A stretch of 64,000 nucleotides of DNA. Source: Pseudomonadales bacterium. Its GTDB lineage: Bacteria; Pseudomonadota; Gammaproteobacteria; Pseudomonadales; Halieaceae. This document shows, in pieces, positions 7,858-16,852 of the stretch. The notes under the pieces were generated by a model. That model was given only the letters and a program-made list of their open reading frames with translations, did not search any database and was not told where the DNA came from. The DNA is taken from contig JACKNU010000001.1 of NCBI GenBank assembly GCA_024234675.1, positions 496,001-560,000 of the forward strand, written 5' to 3'. The translations under genes and the position numbers were made by a program. Each line of letters starts with the position of its first letter. The first letter of the stretch is position 1.

Positions 7858-8175
7858 ATGCTGCCCGACACCGCCTTTGACAGGGAGGGCTTTCTGCGCA
7901 GCCTGGAGGACTGGACGCCCGAGGTGGCCGAGCAGATCGCCGCCCGCGAGCAGCTGGTGTTGACCGACGCCCACTGGGAGGTCATCCGGCTGCTGCGGGA
8001 CTACTACCGCGAGTTTGACAGCTCGCCGGCCATGCGACCGCTGGTAAAATACTGTGCCCTGAAACTGGGCGCCGACAAGGGCAGGAGTATTTACCTGCTG
8101 TCACTGTTTCCCGGCTCGCCCGCCAAGCTGGGCAGCAAGCTCGCCGGCCTGCCCAAACCCGATAACTGCCTGTAG
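7858..8175 (+). CDS. tusE: Sulfur carrier TusE (DsrC/DsrC-like family)
   Basis: A 105-residue DsrC-family protein that takes sulfur from TusD and delivers it to the thiouridylase MnmA. It shows the family core WTPEVAEQIAAREQLVLTDAHWEVI and the K-N-L-K-like substitute PLVKYCALKLG, and it ends in NCL. The penultimate Cys104 is the acceptor cysteine of the C-terminal arm in this family. A dissimilatory sulfite role is unlikely, because no dsr genes are nearby and the neighbours are tusDCB. Confidence 0.93.
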   Translation: MLPDTAFDREGFLRSLEDWTPEVAEQIAAREQLVLTDAHWEVIRLLRDYYREFDSSPAMRPLVKYCALKLGADKGRSIYLLSLFPGSPAKLGSKLAGLPKPDNCL

Positions 8176-8184
8176 GGAATCGAC

Positions 8185-9213
8185 GTGAACGCCAAGCATT
8201 TTCGGGAGCCGACGGTGGAGCACGCCTTCGCCGCCTTCGTCCGTATTCTCGGCAAGGGCAAGAGCGGCAGCCGCTCCCTCAGCCGGGCCGAGGCGCAGCA
8301 GGCGTTCGCCATGATCCTGCGCGGCGAGGCCCAGCCGGTGCAGGTGGGCGCGTTCCTGATGCTGCTGCGGGTAAAGGAGGAAACGGGCGCCGAACTGGCG
8401 GGTTTCGTGGAGGCCTGCCGCGCCCAGATGACCGCGCCGCCGGCCCTGGCGGTGGACCTGGACTGGGCCAGTTATGCCGGCAAGAAACACCAGCACCCCT
8501 GGTACATCCTGGCGATACTGCTGCTGGTGCAGGCCGGTTACCGGATATTCATCCACGGCGCCGATGGCCATACCGCCGGGCGCCTGTACACCGAACAGGC
8601 GCTGCGTGAGCTGGCCCTGCCCGTGGCCGGGAGCTGGGCCGAGGTCGAGACGCAGCTGGACACGCTGGGCCTGAGTTACCTGCCGCTGCGCGCCTTCTGC
8701 CCCGGCCTGCACGAACTGGTGCACTTGCGCCCCCTCCTCGGCCTGCGCTCTCCGGTAAACACCCTCACGCGGATGTTGAACCCCCTGGGCGCGCCCTGTG
8801 GTATCCAGAGTATTTTTCACCCCGCCTACGCCAGCCTCCACCAACAGGCGGATCGCCTGCTGGGGCAGCCCCGGGCGCTGGTTTTCAAGGGCGACAGCGG
8901 CGAGGTGGAAATCAAACCCACCGCCGATACCCGCCTCTACTTGCTGGAGGGTGACCAGCAGACTGAACTCACCCTGGAACGACGCCTGGACCAGCGGGTG
9001 GCGGACGTCAGCATCCCGGGCGTTGCGCCGCTGCGGGCGCTGTGGCATGGCTCCCTGGAGGATGACTACGCCAGGGAGGCGGTACTGGGAACAACCACTG
9101 CGGCCCTGCTGCTGCTGGAGCCCCGCCTCGACATGGCCGCGGCGCGCGAGAGGGCCGCCAGCCTGTGGCAGGCCCGCGATCCCGGCCGGCTGGCAAGGGC
9201 TGGGGCAGGCTGA
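8185..9213 (+). CDS. ybiB: YbiB-type anthranilate phosphoribosyltransferase-like protein
   Basis: A 342-residue member of the TrpD2/YbiB branch of the anthranilate phosphoribosyltransferase fold. The family shares the phosphoribosyltransferase architecture but E. coli YbiB binds nucleic acid and is linked to the SOS/LexA response, so tryptophan synthesis is not implied. An N-terminal helical domain (residues ~1-70) is followed by the alpha/beta domain containing KKHQHPWYILAILL and the Asn-Pro segment LTRMLNPLGAP near residue 200. It starts at GTG 8185, 9 bp after tusE, and its stop overlaps the trmA start (TGATG). Its place in a tRNA-modification operon is notable. Confidence 0.85.
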   Translation: MNAKHFREPTVEHAFAAFVRILGKGKSGSRSLSRAEAQQAFAMILRGEAQPVQVGAFLMLLRVKEETGAELAGFVEACRAQMTAPPALAVDLDWASYAGKKHQHPWYILAILLLVQAGYRIFIHGADGHTAGRLYTEQALRELALPVAGSWAEVETQLDTLGLSYLPLRAFCPGLHELVHLRPLLGLRSPVNTLTRMLNPLGAPCGIQSIFHPAYASLHQQADRLLGQPRALVFKGDSGEVEIKPTADTRLYLLEGDQQTELTLERRLDQRVADVSIPGVAPLRALWHGSLEDDYAREAVLGTTTAALLLLEPRLDMAAARERAASLWQARDPGRLARAGAG

Positions 9214-10313
9214 TGCCGCTGTCCCAGGTAAACCCCGACGCCTACCAGGCGCTGCTGCAGGCCAAGTGCGAGCGAACCAGCGAGCTGCTCGCCCCGCTCG
9301 GCCCGCCGCCGGCGCGGGTATACCCGTCTGCCCCCACCGGCTTTCGCATGCGCGCCGAGTTTCGCATCTGGCATAGCGGTGATGATCTGGACTATGTAAT
9401 GTTCCGCCCCGAGGACCGGGCGACACCGGTGGCGATAGACCACTTCCCCATCGCCTGCCAGCGCATCCAGCAGCTGATGCCCCGCCTGCGCGCGCTGCTC
9501 AGGGCCAACCGGATGCTACGTCGCAAGCTGTTCCAGGTGGAGTTTCTCTCCACCCTGGCCGGCGACACCCTGGTCACCCTCGTCTATCACCGCCCGCTGG
9601 ATGAGCAATGGGAGGCCGAGGCTGCAACCCTGGCCCAGGCCCTGGAGATTTCCCTGGTGGGACGCAGCCGGAAACAAAAACGGGTGATAGGCCGGGATTT
9701 CGTGCGTGAGCTGCTGCTGGTGGAAGGCCGCGAACTGAGTTATATCCAGTACGAACAGTCATTCACCCAACCCAACGCGGGTGTCAATATCAGCATGCTG
9801 GGCTGGGCCTGTGAACGCGCCGCCGGCCTGGACGGCGACCTGCTGGAACTCTACTGCGGCAACGGCAACTTTACCCTCGCCCTGGCCCGGCATTTCGACC
9901 AGGTCATCGCCACCGAACTCGCCAAGACGTCGGTGCGGGCCGCGCGCGACAACATCAGCGCCAACGCGGTGGAAAACGTGCAGGTGATCCGCCTGTCCGC
10001 GGAGGAAGTGGCCGAGGCCCTGGCCGGCACCCGGGTGTTCCGGCGGCTGGCGGAGCTTCCCCGGGCGCTGCACGAATACGATTTGCGCACCCTGTTCGTG
10101 GACCCGCCCCGGGCCGGCCTGGATGAGCACACCCTGGCCATGGCGGCCGGGTTCGCTGCGGTGATCTACATATCCTGTAATCCCGATACCCTGGCAAAAA
10201 ACCTCGAGCAACTGTGCAAGACCCACCACATTGCCGACTTCGCCCTGTTCGACCAGTTCCCCTATACTCACCACATGGAGTGCGGCGTACTCCTGCTGCA
10301 ACGCGATCATTGA
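9213..10313 (+). CDS. trmA: tRNA (uracil-54 C5)-methyltransferase
   Basis: Makes ribothymidine at position 54 of tRNAs using S-adenosylmethionine. From ATG 9213, overlapping the ybiB stop, the protein is 366 residues, exactly the E. coli length; an upstream extension to 9165 is rejected. The SAM-binding segment is LLELYCGNGNFTLALA. The catalytic part has FVDPPRAGLD and the nucleophile Cys322 in YISCNPDTLAKNL. The C-terminal FDQFPYTHHMECGVLL matches TrmA and not the RlmC/RlmD relatives, which carry an iron-sulfur cluster. Confidence 0.95.
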   Translation: MPLSQVNPDAYQALLQAKCERTSELLAPLGPPPARVYPSAPTGFRMRAEFRIWHSGDDLDYVMFRPEDRATPVAIDHFPIACQRIQQLMPRLRALLRANRMLRRKLFQVEFLSTLAGDTLVTLVYHRPLDEQWEAEAATLAQALEISLVGRSRKQKRVIGRDFVRELLLVEGRELSYIQYEQSFTQPNAGVNISMLGWACERAAGLDGDLLELYCGNGNFTLALARHFDQVIATELAKTSVRAARDNISANAVENVQVIRLSAEEVAEALAGTRVFRRLAELPRALHEYDLRTLFVDPPRAGLDEHTLAMAAGFAAVIYISCNPDTLAKNLEQLCKTHHIADFALFDQFPYTHHMECGVLLLQRDH

Positions 10314-10352
10314 CCTGGCCAACACCCGCGGCTGTCGCCGAAGGAGACCACG

Positions 10353-10637
10353 ATGTCAACTGCAAAACTCTCCCCCGCCGAAATCGAGGAACTGTTGCCG
10401 GCGCTACCCGACTGGGGACTGGACAAGCACAAGCTGTTCCGGCATTTCGTGTTTGAGAATTTTATCGACGCCTTCGGCTTCATGACCCAGGTGGCACTGC
10501 TGGCGGAAACCATGAATCACCACCCGGAGTGGTCGAACGTTTACAACCGGGTGGAGATCTACCTCACCAGTCACGATGTGGATGGCATTTCGGAGCGGGA
10601 TTTTATCCTCGCCCGCCGCATAGACAGCCTGCTCTGA
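10353..10637 (+). CDS. phhB: 4a-hydroxytetrahydrobiopterin dehydratase (pterin carbinolamine dehydratase)
   Basis: A 94-residue DCoH-fold enzyme that regenerates tetrahydrobiopterin-type cofactor after aromatic hydroxylation. The active-site signature is intact: MNHHPEWSNVYNRVEIYLTSHDVDGISERD (written in part as two His plus PEW, residues ~53-75). No phenylalanine hydroxylase gene lies nearby, so a role in phenylalanine breakdown is not shown by context, and a general role in molybdopterin or pterin repair is possible. It starts 39 bp after trmA and may share its transcript. GAAGGAG precedes the ATG. Confidence 0.92.
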   Translation: MSTAKLSPAEIEELLPALPDWGLDKHKLFRHFVFENFIDAFGFMTQVALLAETMNHHPEWSNVYNRVEIYLTSHDVDGISERDFILARRIDSLL

Positions 10638-10638
10638 G

Positions 10639-11529
10639 TCAGCAGCGGATTCCGAAGGACAACAGGCGCCGCCCAAGCACCTCGTCCAGGCGCTCCGAGT
10701 CGGCGGCGTTGATCTCGATATGCCTGAGTTTCAGCCTGGCGTAGAGTTCGCGTCGGTGCAGCTTGGCAGCGAGCTCGCCGGCGGGAATGTCCGCGTCCCA
10801 GCAATCGATATAGATACTGCCGTCGGGTATGTAGAAATCCGCCAGCACCAGTTCCTCGACAGGCAGGGCCCGCTGGTAGGCATGGGCCAGCTGGGCCAGG
10901 TACAGCCAGTTGCAGACCCGGGTTTCCAGTGGCGATGCCAGTCTATGCCCGTCTACGCCCTGGCAGGGCACGGCGGCGCTGGCGGCACTGAACAGGTCCG
11001 GCTCGCCGTCAGCGGGCGGCGCCACGGGCTGGCTCTGGTCTGACTGGCGGGTGAGCTCCCGGTGAATGACCGGGTTGTCGATAATTTCATGGGGCCAGGT
11101 GACGTAGAAAGCCCCGCTGTTTTCACTCTCTTCCTGCTGCCCGCCCAGGGATCTGCCCAGGGCGGTCAGCTCCCAGCCAAGAATACTGTGGTGTTGCAGG
11201 CCCAACTCCGCCAGCGCACGGTTGATCTGCCTGGGGTGCAGGCGGGAGTAATAGCGGCACATGGAGGCGGCGGTAATGCGCTGGTTGGACTCGATGGCCG
11301 CCAGCAGCGGGTGCTGTTCCAGGCGCTCCGGCCAGACGATATAGCGTCCGAAACGGCGGCTGTGCTGGAAGCTGCCGCCCTCGAATTCGCCCTTGGGCGT
11401 CAGCACCCAGGCGTCGCCGGCGCGTTGTATCCAGCCGTAGTCCCTGAGGGTGGCGAACAATTGTTGCGCGGGAATCTTGAGCTTTCTCGCCAGCGCGGTG
11501 GTGGAGAGCCTGTTATCTTCCGGCTCCAT
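10639..11529 (-). CDS. Conserved protein with winged-helix N-terminus and nuclease-like C-terminus
   Basis: Not assigned to a named family. At 296 residues it begins with a helix-turn-helix-like segment (STTALARKLKIPAQQLFATL, residues ~8-27), followed by WVLTPKGEFEGG. Such modules are often seen at the N-terminus of phage-antirepressor-like and DNA-binding proteins. The C-terminal ~100 residues read ETRVCNWL...VEELVLADFYIPDGSIYIDCWD...YARLKLRHIEINAADSERLDEVLGRRL. Spacing of E, D, D and the K/R after the beta-strand recalls the DUF559/PD-(D/E)XK nuclease core, although the usual E-x-K is degenerate here. It overlaps the dUTPase stop by one base (TGATG) and is co-transcribed with it. Confidence 0.6.
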   Translation of the reverse strand: MEPEDNRLSTTALARKLKIPAQQLFATLRDYGWIQRAGDAWVLTPKGEFEGGSFQHSRRFGRYIVWPERLEQHPLLAAIESNQRITAASMCRYYSRLHPRQINRALAELGLQHHSILGWELTALGRSLGGQQEESENSGAFYVTWPHEIIDNPVIHRELTRQSDQSQPVAPPADGEPDLFSAASAAVPCQGVDGHRLASPLETRVCNWLYLAQLAHAYQRALPVEELVLADFYIPDGSIYIDCWDADIPAGELAAKLHRRELYARLKLRHIEINAADSERLDEVLGRRLLSFGIRC

Positions 11530-12161
11530 CAGCGCGGCGCGGGCACCAGTTCGCGATAGCGCAGGGCCAGCGCGGCGTACACCGCGTCGGCGAAATCGGC
11601 GGCGCTGTGATCCAGCGACTCGAGCACTTCGACCAGGTGCTCATTGTCTTCCCGCTCGGCCCAGTTCTTGATGTAGCTGCCTTCCTTGTAACCGTGATCC
11701 TGGCGGAAAAAATTGAGGACGTTCTTGCCCACGTAGGATGTATAGAGGCTGTCGAAATCCAGCCCGCTGGCCAGCATCAGGTCCCAGAACAGGGACACTG
11801 AAAAACTCTTGGTCTGCAGGCAATACAGCGCCAGTTGCTCGGTGGCCTCGCGCACCTGCAGGCCGGAGGGCTGGTGGGACGCCAGTTCGCGGGCAATCTC
11901 ACCGGCGATCTGCTCCACCGACTTGCCGTCGCGAAACAGCGCCGACAGCCCGAAGTGCCAGATATCGATGACTTCCAGCCGCACCTGTTCCATATCGGGC
12001 GCCTGCTTCTTCCACCACTTGTAACCGTAGTGCTCGATCAGTTCGCCGCACTCTATCCAGGCGGCCCGATACCAGGCGAAATTCTGTTCCACCCAGTGGT
12101 CGTGAACCCGGGAATTCATGCTGTGCTGCATGCGCAGCATGTTAATGAGTGCCTGTTCCAA
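11529..12161 (-). CDS. Dimeric (all-alpha) dUTP diphosphatase
   Basis: Hydrolyses dUTP to dUMP, keeping uracil out of DNA and feeding thymidylate synthesis. The 210-residue protein matches the MazG-like dUTPase_2 family and not the trimeric Dut family. It has the metal-binding helix ECGELIEHYGYKWWKKQ (residues ~38-54) and the second motif EVIDIWHF, whose Glu and Asp complete the magnesium site. Further conserved parts are SGLDFDSLYTSYVGKNVLNFFRQDHGYKEG. It starts 47 bp downstream of tRNA-Leu on the same strand, with no clear terminator between them. Confidence 0.9.
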   Translation of the reverse strand: MEQALINMLRMQHSMNSRVHDHWVEQNFAWYRAAWIECGELIEHYGYKWWKKQAPDMEQVRLEVIDIWHFGLSALFRDGKSVEQIAGEIARELASHQPSGLQVREATEQLALYCLQTKSFSVSLFWDLMLASGLDFDSLYTSYVGKNVLNFFRQDHGYKEGSYIKNWAEREDNEHLVEVLESLDHSAADFADAVYAALALRYRELVPAPR

Positions 12162-12208
12162 AACGCCTCCTCTATTAGCGAATGGGCCGGCCCGGCAACG
12201 GCCGCAAA

Positions 12209-12297
12209 TGGTGCCCGAGGCCGGAATCGAACCGGCACGCCGCGTTAGCAGCGGGAGATTTTAAGTCTCCTGTGTCTACCAATTTCACCACCCGGGC
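12209..12297 (-). tRNA. tRNA-Leu (anticodon TAA)
   Basis: An 89-base class II tRNA with encoded CCA. The acceptor stem is GCCCGGG paired to CTCGGGC with one G-U pair. It has a long variable arm, a GGTTCGATTCC T-arm and the anticodon loop CTTAAAA. A TATGAT box with a GC-rich discriminator lies just upstream, but its -35 box is weak. Confidence 0.97.
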
Positions 12298-12440
12298 GCG
12301 GGATGATTCGCAAGGTTTGCCTCGCCTGGAAGCGGCGGCATCATAACACAGTTTTTATTGATTCAGGGCCAGCGGGGGCCGCCGGGAACAGGGCCGGCAT
12401 GCTACACTGCGCTGCCATGCCCAACACCAGTTCGCGGTAG

Positions 12441-15422
12441 ATGCGCCGACTTTTCCTCACCATCGCGGGGCTAGTATTCGCCTCGATTGCCGTCCTGTTG
12501 TGGGCCGCCCGCTCAGAGTCCTTCGTACTGGATGCGCTCCACTGGGCGATGGCTACCTTCACCGACCTGCGCCTGGAGCTGCGCAATCCCCACATCGATA
12601 CCTACGCGGGAACCCTGAGGGCGGACGAAATCCACTTGCTGCCGGCTTCCGGCGAGGGTCCGGCCCTGGTTTCCCTGCTGGATGTCGCCGCCGCCCTGTC
12701 GTGGGGCGACTGGCCGCGGGGCTCCCTGCTGGACACTAGCCTGCGGGCGGAGTCCCTGATGATCTTCGTCTCCGAGCAGGGTAAATCGGCACCCCCCGCC
12801 CCCACCCAGTGGCTGGGCTACCTCGACTGGCTGCCCGGCTCCCTGCACCTGGGGCAGGTGCACATGATCACGGCCGCCGCAAACACCTGGATCTTTCCCC
12901 TCAAGAACGTCCGCGGCGACCGCCAGCGGTCCGGTCACTACCTGGCCTCGGCCAGCGCCGACTACGGCGGTGAACCGCTGGACATCGAGCTGGAGATTCT
13001 CGCCCTGCAAAGCGGTAGCGGCCAGGCGGAAACCAGTGCCCGCATCACCTTCAACGCGCCCGTCAGCGGCAGCAGGGTCGAGGTCAAGGGGTTATTGCAT
13101 GGCGACAGCCGGGACTTTCAGTACGATGTTGCACTGGATGCCGCCTACCGGGACATCAGCGAGTTTCTCAAGGGGTTTGAGGGCGGCGAAAATCTCGCCG
13201 GCAGCCTGCAGCTCAATGGCAGGATGGTCGGCGATGCTGCCGGCTTCGTGCTCTCCGGCGCGCACTTTATGCTGGATAACATGCCCGAGTATGGCTTCGA
13301 GGCCGGCGGCGAACTGGCCTACAGCTGGGACGGTGACAGCCGCATAGACCTGTCTGCCAACGGCGAGCTGGCCTCCGTCGCCTACCTGGTGGACTGGCTG
13401 GACCTGGAGTTGCCCGGCCTGGGACGGGCCCAGAGCAGTGTGCAACTGCGTGGCAGCCTCGATAAGCCGGTGATCGAATCCTTCCGCCTCACCACGGGCA
13501 GCGATACCGGGCTGCAGCTGGCGCTGAGCGGCCGCGCCATCAAACTATACGGGCAGGACGACGACGAGGCGGATACCCACAACACAGTATTCGTCGATGC
13601 CCAGGGCCCCTCTCTGGCGGTGCTGCAGGAGTGGCTGGGTGAGTTGCCCTACGATCCCGGCCCCTGGCGGGCCAGTGGCCTTATTTCCGGTGACCAACGG
13701 GCCATCGCCATCGACGAGTTGGTGTTTGAAACCGGCGCTCCCGAGTCCATACAGTTGCGGGCCACCGGCAAGGTGGCCAGCATCCTGCTGCCCGGCGACG
13801 AACAGGCGGCGCTGGCGGCCAGTGGTATCGAGCTGCAACTGCAGGGCGTGGTGCCGGACTCGGCGCAGCTGGGCCCGTTACTGGGCCGGGATCTCCCCCC
13901 CTACCACCGGATACGGGCGGGTCTGGCGCTGGCGGGAAGCCTGGAAGAACTACGGCTCAGCGACGGCAGCCTGGCGATTACCGGCAGTGACCTGGCACTC
14001 AATGCGGATGGCGTCAGCGCGGTCTTGCGCCCCGGCCGGGAGCCGCCCCTCTCCCGCCTGCAAGCCAAACTCCGCCTCGAGCTCAGCGATACCAGCGCCC
14101 TGTCCCAGTACACCGCCGCCAGGGCACCCGTGCTGGGCCCCCTGCAGGCGAGCGCGCAACTCACCCAGCAAGGGACGAGCTATCAACTGCGCGATATACT
14201 CGCCACGGTTCAGTCGGAAGGCTTCAGCTTTGAGGCCCGTGGCCAGCTGCAGGACCTGACAGGATTGGCCGAGCCGACCATCGAGGCCAGCGCCAGCATC
14301 AGCGATCCCGACGTGCTGCAGACCCTGACCGGCCTGCCGCTGCAGCCGCTGGACGCCGAACTGAGCGTCAGCAGCTCCGCTGCGGGGATTCACGGCCTGC
14401 TCAGGACTGAGATCGGTCGCAACCTGCTGCGCACCAACGCGGTCATCGCCTTTAGCGAAGGCGCCGTCCACAGCCTGCAGGTATCGCTGGATACCCCGCA
14501 CCTGTACCTGCAGGACCTGTTCAACGTGCGCCAAAACCTGGTGGCCGCAGCGGGCGTCCCGGCGGATGCCGAACAGCTGGAACCGATGGAACAGGTGCGC
14601 CGCTCACCTCCGGGTTTTCCCATCGATGCCGCCATCAACATTGGCGGCATCAGTGGCGACAACACCCACATCGACAGCATGGCCCTGCGGGTGACCGGCA
14701 TCGACCACCGCTATACGCTGGAAAATTTCACTATTTCCTACGGCAATGCGCTGGCGGAGCTGCGGGGTATCGTCGATATCCAGGCCAGGCCCGCCGCCAT
14801 CAGCCTGTCGGCGAGCGCCACCGCCCTGCCGGTGGCTGCGATACTTGCGGACGTCGGGGTCAAGAGCAGCGCCAGCGGCGCCCTGACCATACTCGGGGGT
14901 CTGACCCTCACCGGGGACAATGCCCCGGAACTGATTGGCAACCTCAACGGCAGCCTGGCCCTGGCCCTGGAGAATGCGGTGATCGAGGGCGCCGCCTACG
15001 ACCTGCTCGCCACTGACCTGCTGGCCTGGATCTACTCCGGGGCGATGGCCGAGGAGTCCACCCATATCGACTGCACCATGGCAAAATTCCAGTTCACCCA
15101 GGGCGTCGCCAGCACCGACAGCCTGTATATCGAGTCCTCGAAAATGATCGCCACCGGCACCGCGAAGTTCGACCTGGTCAACCAGACCATGGACTTGCGC
15201 ATCACCCCGCTCTCCAAATCGCGCAGCCTGCAGGTTCCCTCCGAGGTGCGGCTGCGCGGGGAGATGAGTAAGCCCCAGGCCAGTATCTCCCCGGTAAACG
15301 CTGTTGCCGACGCGGCCTCCGCCGCCCTGATGCTGATTCCGGAACTGACCATGAAATTGTTCGGCATCAACAAGCAGGCCACCGGCAGCTACCGACCCTG
15401 CAAGGCCGATACAGGTAATTAG
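12441..15422 (+). CDS. AsmA-like outer-membrane biogenesis/lipid-transfer protein
   Basis: A 993-residue protein anchored by an N-terminal hydrophobic segment (residues ~4-23), with almost all of the rest predicted as repeated beta-strands in the periplasm. The last ~250 residues match the AsmA C-terminal region, ending in IYSGAMAEESTHIDCTMAKF...KFDLVNQTMDLRITPLSKS and LRGEMSKPQASISP. AsmA-clan proteins (AsmA, TamB, YhdP, YicH) form long grooves that carry phospholipids between membranes or assist outer-membrane assembly; this is closest in layout to the AsmA/DUF748 type. It is not obviously in an operon: the NSS transporter follows after 67 bp. Which paralogue it represents is not determined. 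Confidence 0.82.
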   Translation: MRRLFLTIAGLVFASIAVLLWAARSESFVLDALHWAMATFTDLRLELRNPHIDTYAGTLRADEIHLLPASGEGPALVSLLDVAAALSWGDWPRGSLLDTSLRAESLMIFVSEQGKSAPPAPTQWLGYLDWLPGSLHLGQVHMITAAANTWIFPLKNVRGDRQRSGHYLASASADYGGEPLDIELEILALQSGSGQAETSARITFNAPVSGSRVEVKGLLHGDSRDFQYDVALDAAYRDISEFLKGFEGGENLAGSLQLNGRMVGDAAGFVLSGAHFMLDNMPEYGFEAGGELAYSWDGDSRIDLSANGELASVAYLVDWLDLELPGLGRAQSSVQLRGSLDKPVIESFRLTTGSDTGLQLALSGRAIKLYGQDDDEADTHNTVFVDAQGPSLAVLQEWLGELPYDPGPWRASGLISGDQRAIAIDELVFETGAPESIQLRATGKVASILLPGDEQAALAASGIELQLQGVVPDSAQLGPLLGRDLPPYHRIRAGLALAGSLEELRLSDGSLAITGSDLALNADGVSAVLRPGREPPLSRLQAKLRLELSDTSALSQYTAARAPVLGPLQASAQLTQQGTSYQLRDILATVQSEGFSFEARGQLQDLTGLAEPTIEASASISDPDVLQTLTGLPLQPLDAELSVSSSAAGIHGLLRTEIGRNLLRTNAVIAFSEGAVHSLQVSLDTPHLYLQDLFNVRQNLVAAAGVPADAEQLEPMEQVRRSPPGFPIDAAINIGGISGDNTHIDSMALRVTGIDHRYTLENFTISYGNALAELRGIVDIQARPAAISLSASATALPVAAILADVGVKSSASGALTILGGLTLTGDNAPELIGNLNGSLALALENAVIEGAAYDLLATDLLAWIYSGAMAEESTHIDCTMAKFQFTQGVASTDSLYIESSKMIATGTAKFDLVNQTMDLRITPLSKSRSLQVPSEVRLRGEMSKPQASISPVNAVADAASAALMLIPELTMKLFGINKQATGSYRPCKADTGN

Positions 15423-15489
15423 ACTCTGCGGCTTGCGCGCACTTCGTGCTACACTCGCGCTACACTAAAAATAAATCACAGGACGTGCT

Positions 15490-16839
15490 ATGGCGTCGGC
15501 AAGAGGCGAATTCAGCTCCCGCTTTGGCTTTGTCATGGCCGCCGCGGGCAGCGCCGTGGGGCTGGGTAATATATGGGGCTTTCCCACCCAGGCGGCCAGC
15601 AATGGCGGAGCCGCGTTCCTGGTGGTCTATCTCATCGTGGCATTCACCCTGGCCTACCCGGCCCTGATGGCCGAGCTGATCATAGGCCGCCACGCCCATG
15701 CCAACGCCGTCACCGCCCTGCGACAACTCTCCAATACCGCGCCGCAGCGCCTCATAGGCGGCACCACCGGCCTGATCGGACTCGTCGTCGCCAGCCTTAT
15801 TCTCAGTTTTTATGCCATCGTGGCCGGCTGGATGATGGCGTTCTGTATCGCCTCGCTGGCTACCCTGGCGGGCGCCGACTCACTGGCCCTGTGGCTGACG
15901 GACTTTTCCCTGGAGCGCAACATCCTGGGGATGGTGGCGTTCATGGGACTGACGGTCGCCATCATCGCCCGGGGCGTGCAGGATGGCATAGAGCGCTGGT
16001 CTTCCCGGTTGATGCCGGTGCTGCTGCTGACCCTGCTGCTGCTGGTCGTGTACGTGCTGACCCTGGATGGCGCCATGGATGGCCTCAGGGTTTACCTGCT
16101 GCCGGATTTCGGGCGCGCCCTGGCGCCGGATCTCATTCTCAAGGCACTGGGGGCGGCCTTTTTCTCGCTGTCGCTGGGCGTGGGCACCATGCTCATCTAC
16201 GGCTCCTACCTGGACGACAGGCAGAACCTGCCACTGGTCGGCGGCCTGGTGACCGGGGTGGATATCGGTATCGCGGTACTGGCAGGGTTCCTGGTCCTCC
16301 CGGCCATGTACGTGGCCCTGCACAACGGGGTGGAGATTTTCACCGCCGGCGGCGAGTTGATCTCCGAGGACACCCTGATTTTCACCGTATTGCCGTCACT
16401 GTTCGCGAGCATGGGCATTGCGGGCGTTGTGGTCTCCCTGTTTTTCTTCTTCCTCATGAGCATCGCCGCCCTCACCTCCTCCATTTCCATGCTGGAGGTG
16501 CCCGTGGCCTACACTGTCGAAAACCACGGTGTGCGCCGCAAGCAGGCGGCCCTGGCGATAGGCGCCTGTATCGGCCTGGCCAGTACCCTTATCCTGCTCA
16601 ACTTCGAAACCCTGTTCGGCCTGGTGGTCGCGGTCACGACCCGCTACAGCCAGCCGCTGATCGGCTTTGTATTCTGCATCTATGTGGGCTGGATCTGGCA
16701 CCGCGACCAGTTGCTGCAGGAGTTGCGCAAGGGCAACCCGGAAGTGGCGCGGGGGCTGTTCTGGAAGATCTGGCCCTGGTGGGTGCGGGTCGTCTGCCCG
16801 CTGATCATCCTGGCGATATTCGCCCAGTCCCTGTTGTAA
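15490..16839 (+). CDS. Sodium-dependent transporter, neurotransmitter:sodium symporter (NSS/SNF) family
   Basis: An inner-membrane Na+-coupled symporter of 449 residues, the usual size for bacterial LeuT/MhsT-like members. The family start is clear: RFGFVMAAAGSAVGLGNIWGFP, containing the unwound TM1 that binds Na+ and substrate. About 11-12 hydrophobic helices follow, with the SNGGAAFLVVYLI segment of TM2 and an FFSLSLGVG segment in TM6. Substrates of relatives are amino acids; the particular one cannot be read. AGGA precedes the ATG by seven bases. Confidence 0.92.
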   Translation: MASARGEFSSRFGFVMAAAGSAVGLGNIWGFPTQAASNGGAAFLVVYLIVAFTLAYPALMAELIIGRHAHANAVTALRQLSNTAPQRLIGGTTGLIGLVVASLILSFYAIVAGWMMAFCIASLATLAGADSLALWLTDFSLERNILGMVAFMGLTVAIIARGVQDGIERWSSRLMPVLLLTLLLLVVYVLTLDGAMDGLRVYLLPDFGRALAPDLILKALGAAFFSLSLGVGTMLIYGSYLDDRQNLPLVGGLVTGVDIGIAVLAGFLVLPAMYVALHNGVEIFTAGGELISEDTLIFTVLPSLFASMGIAGVVVSLFFFFLMSIAALTSSISMLEVPVAYTVENHGVRRKQAALAIGACIGLASTLILLNFETLFGLVVAVTTRYSQPLIGFVFCIYVGWIWHRDQLLQELRKGNPEVARGLFWKIWPWWVRVVCPLIILAIFAQSLL

Positions 16840-16852
16840 GCGGCAGCCGGCC

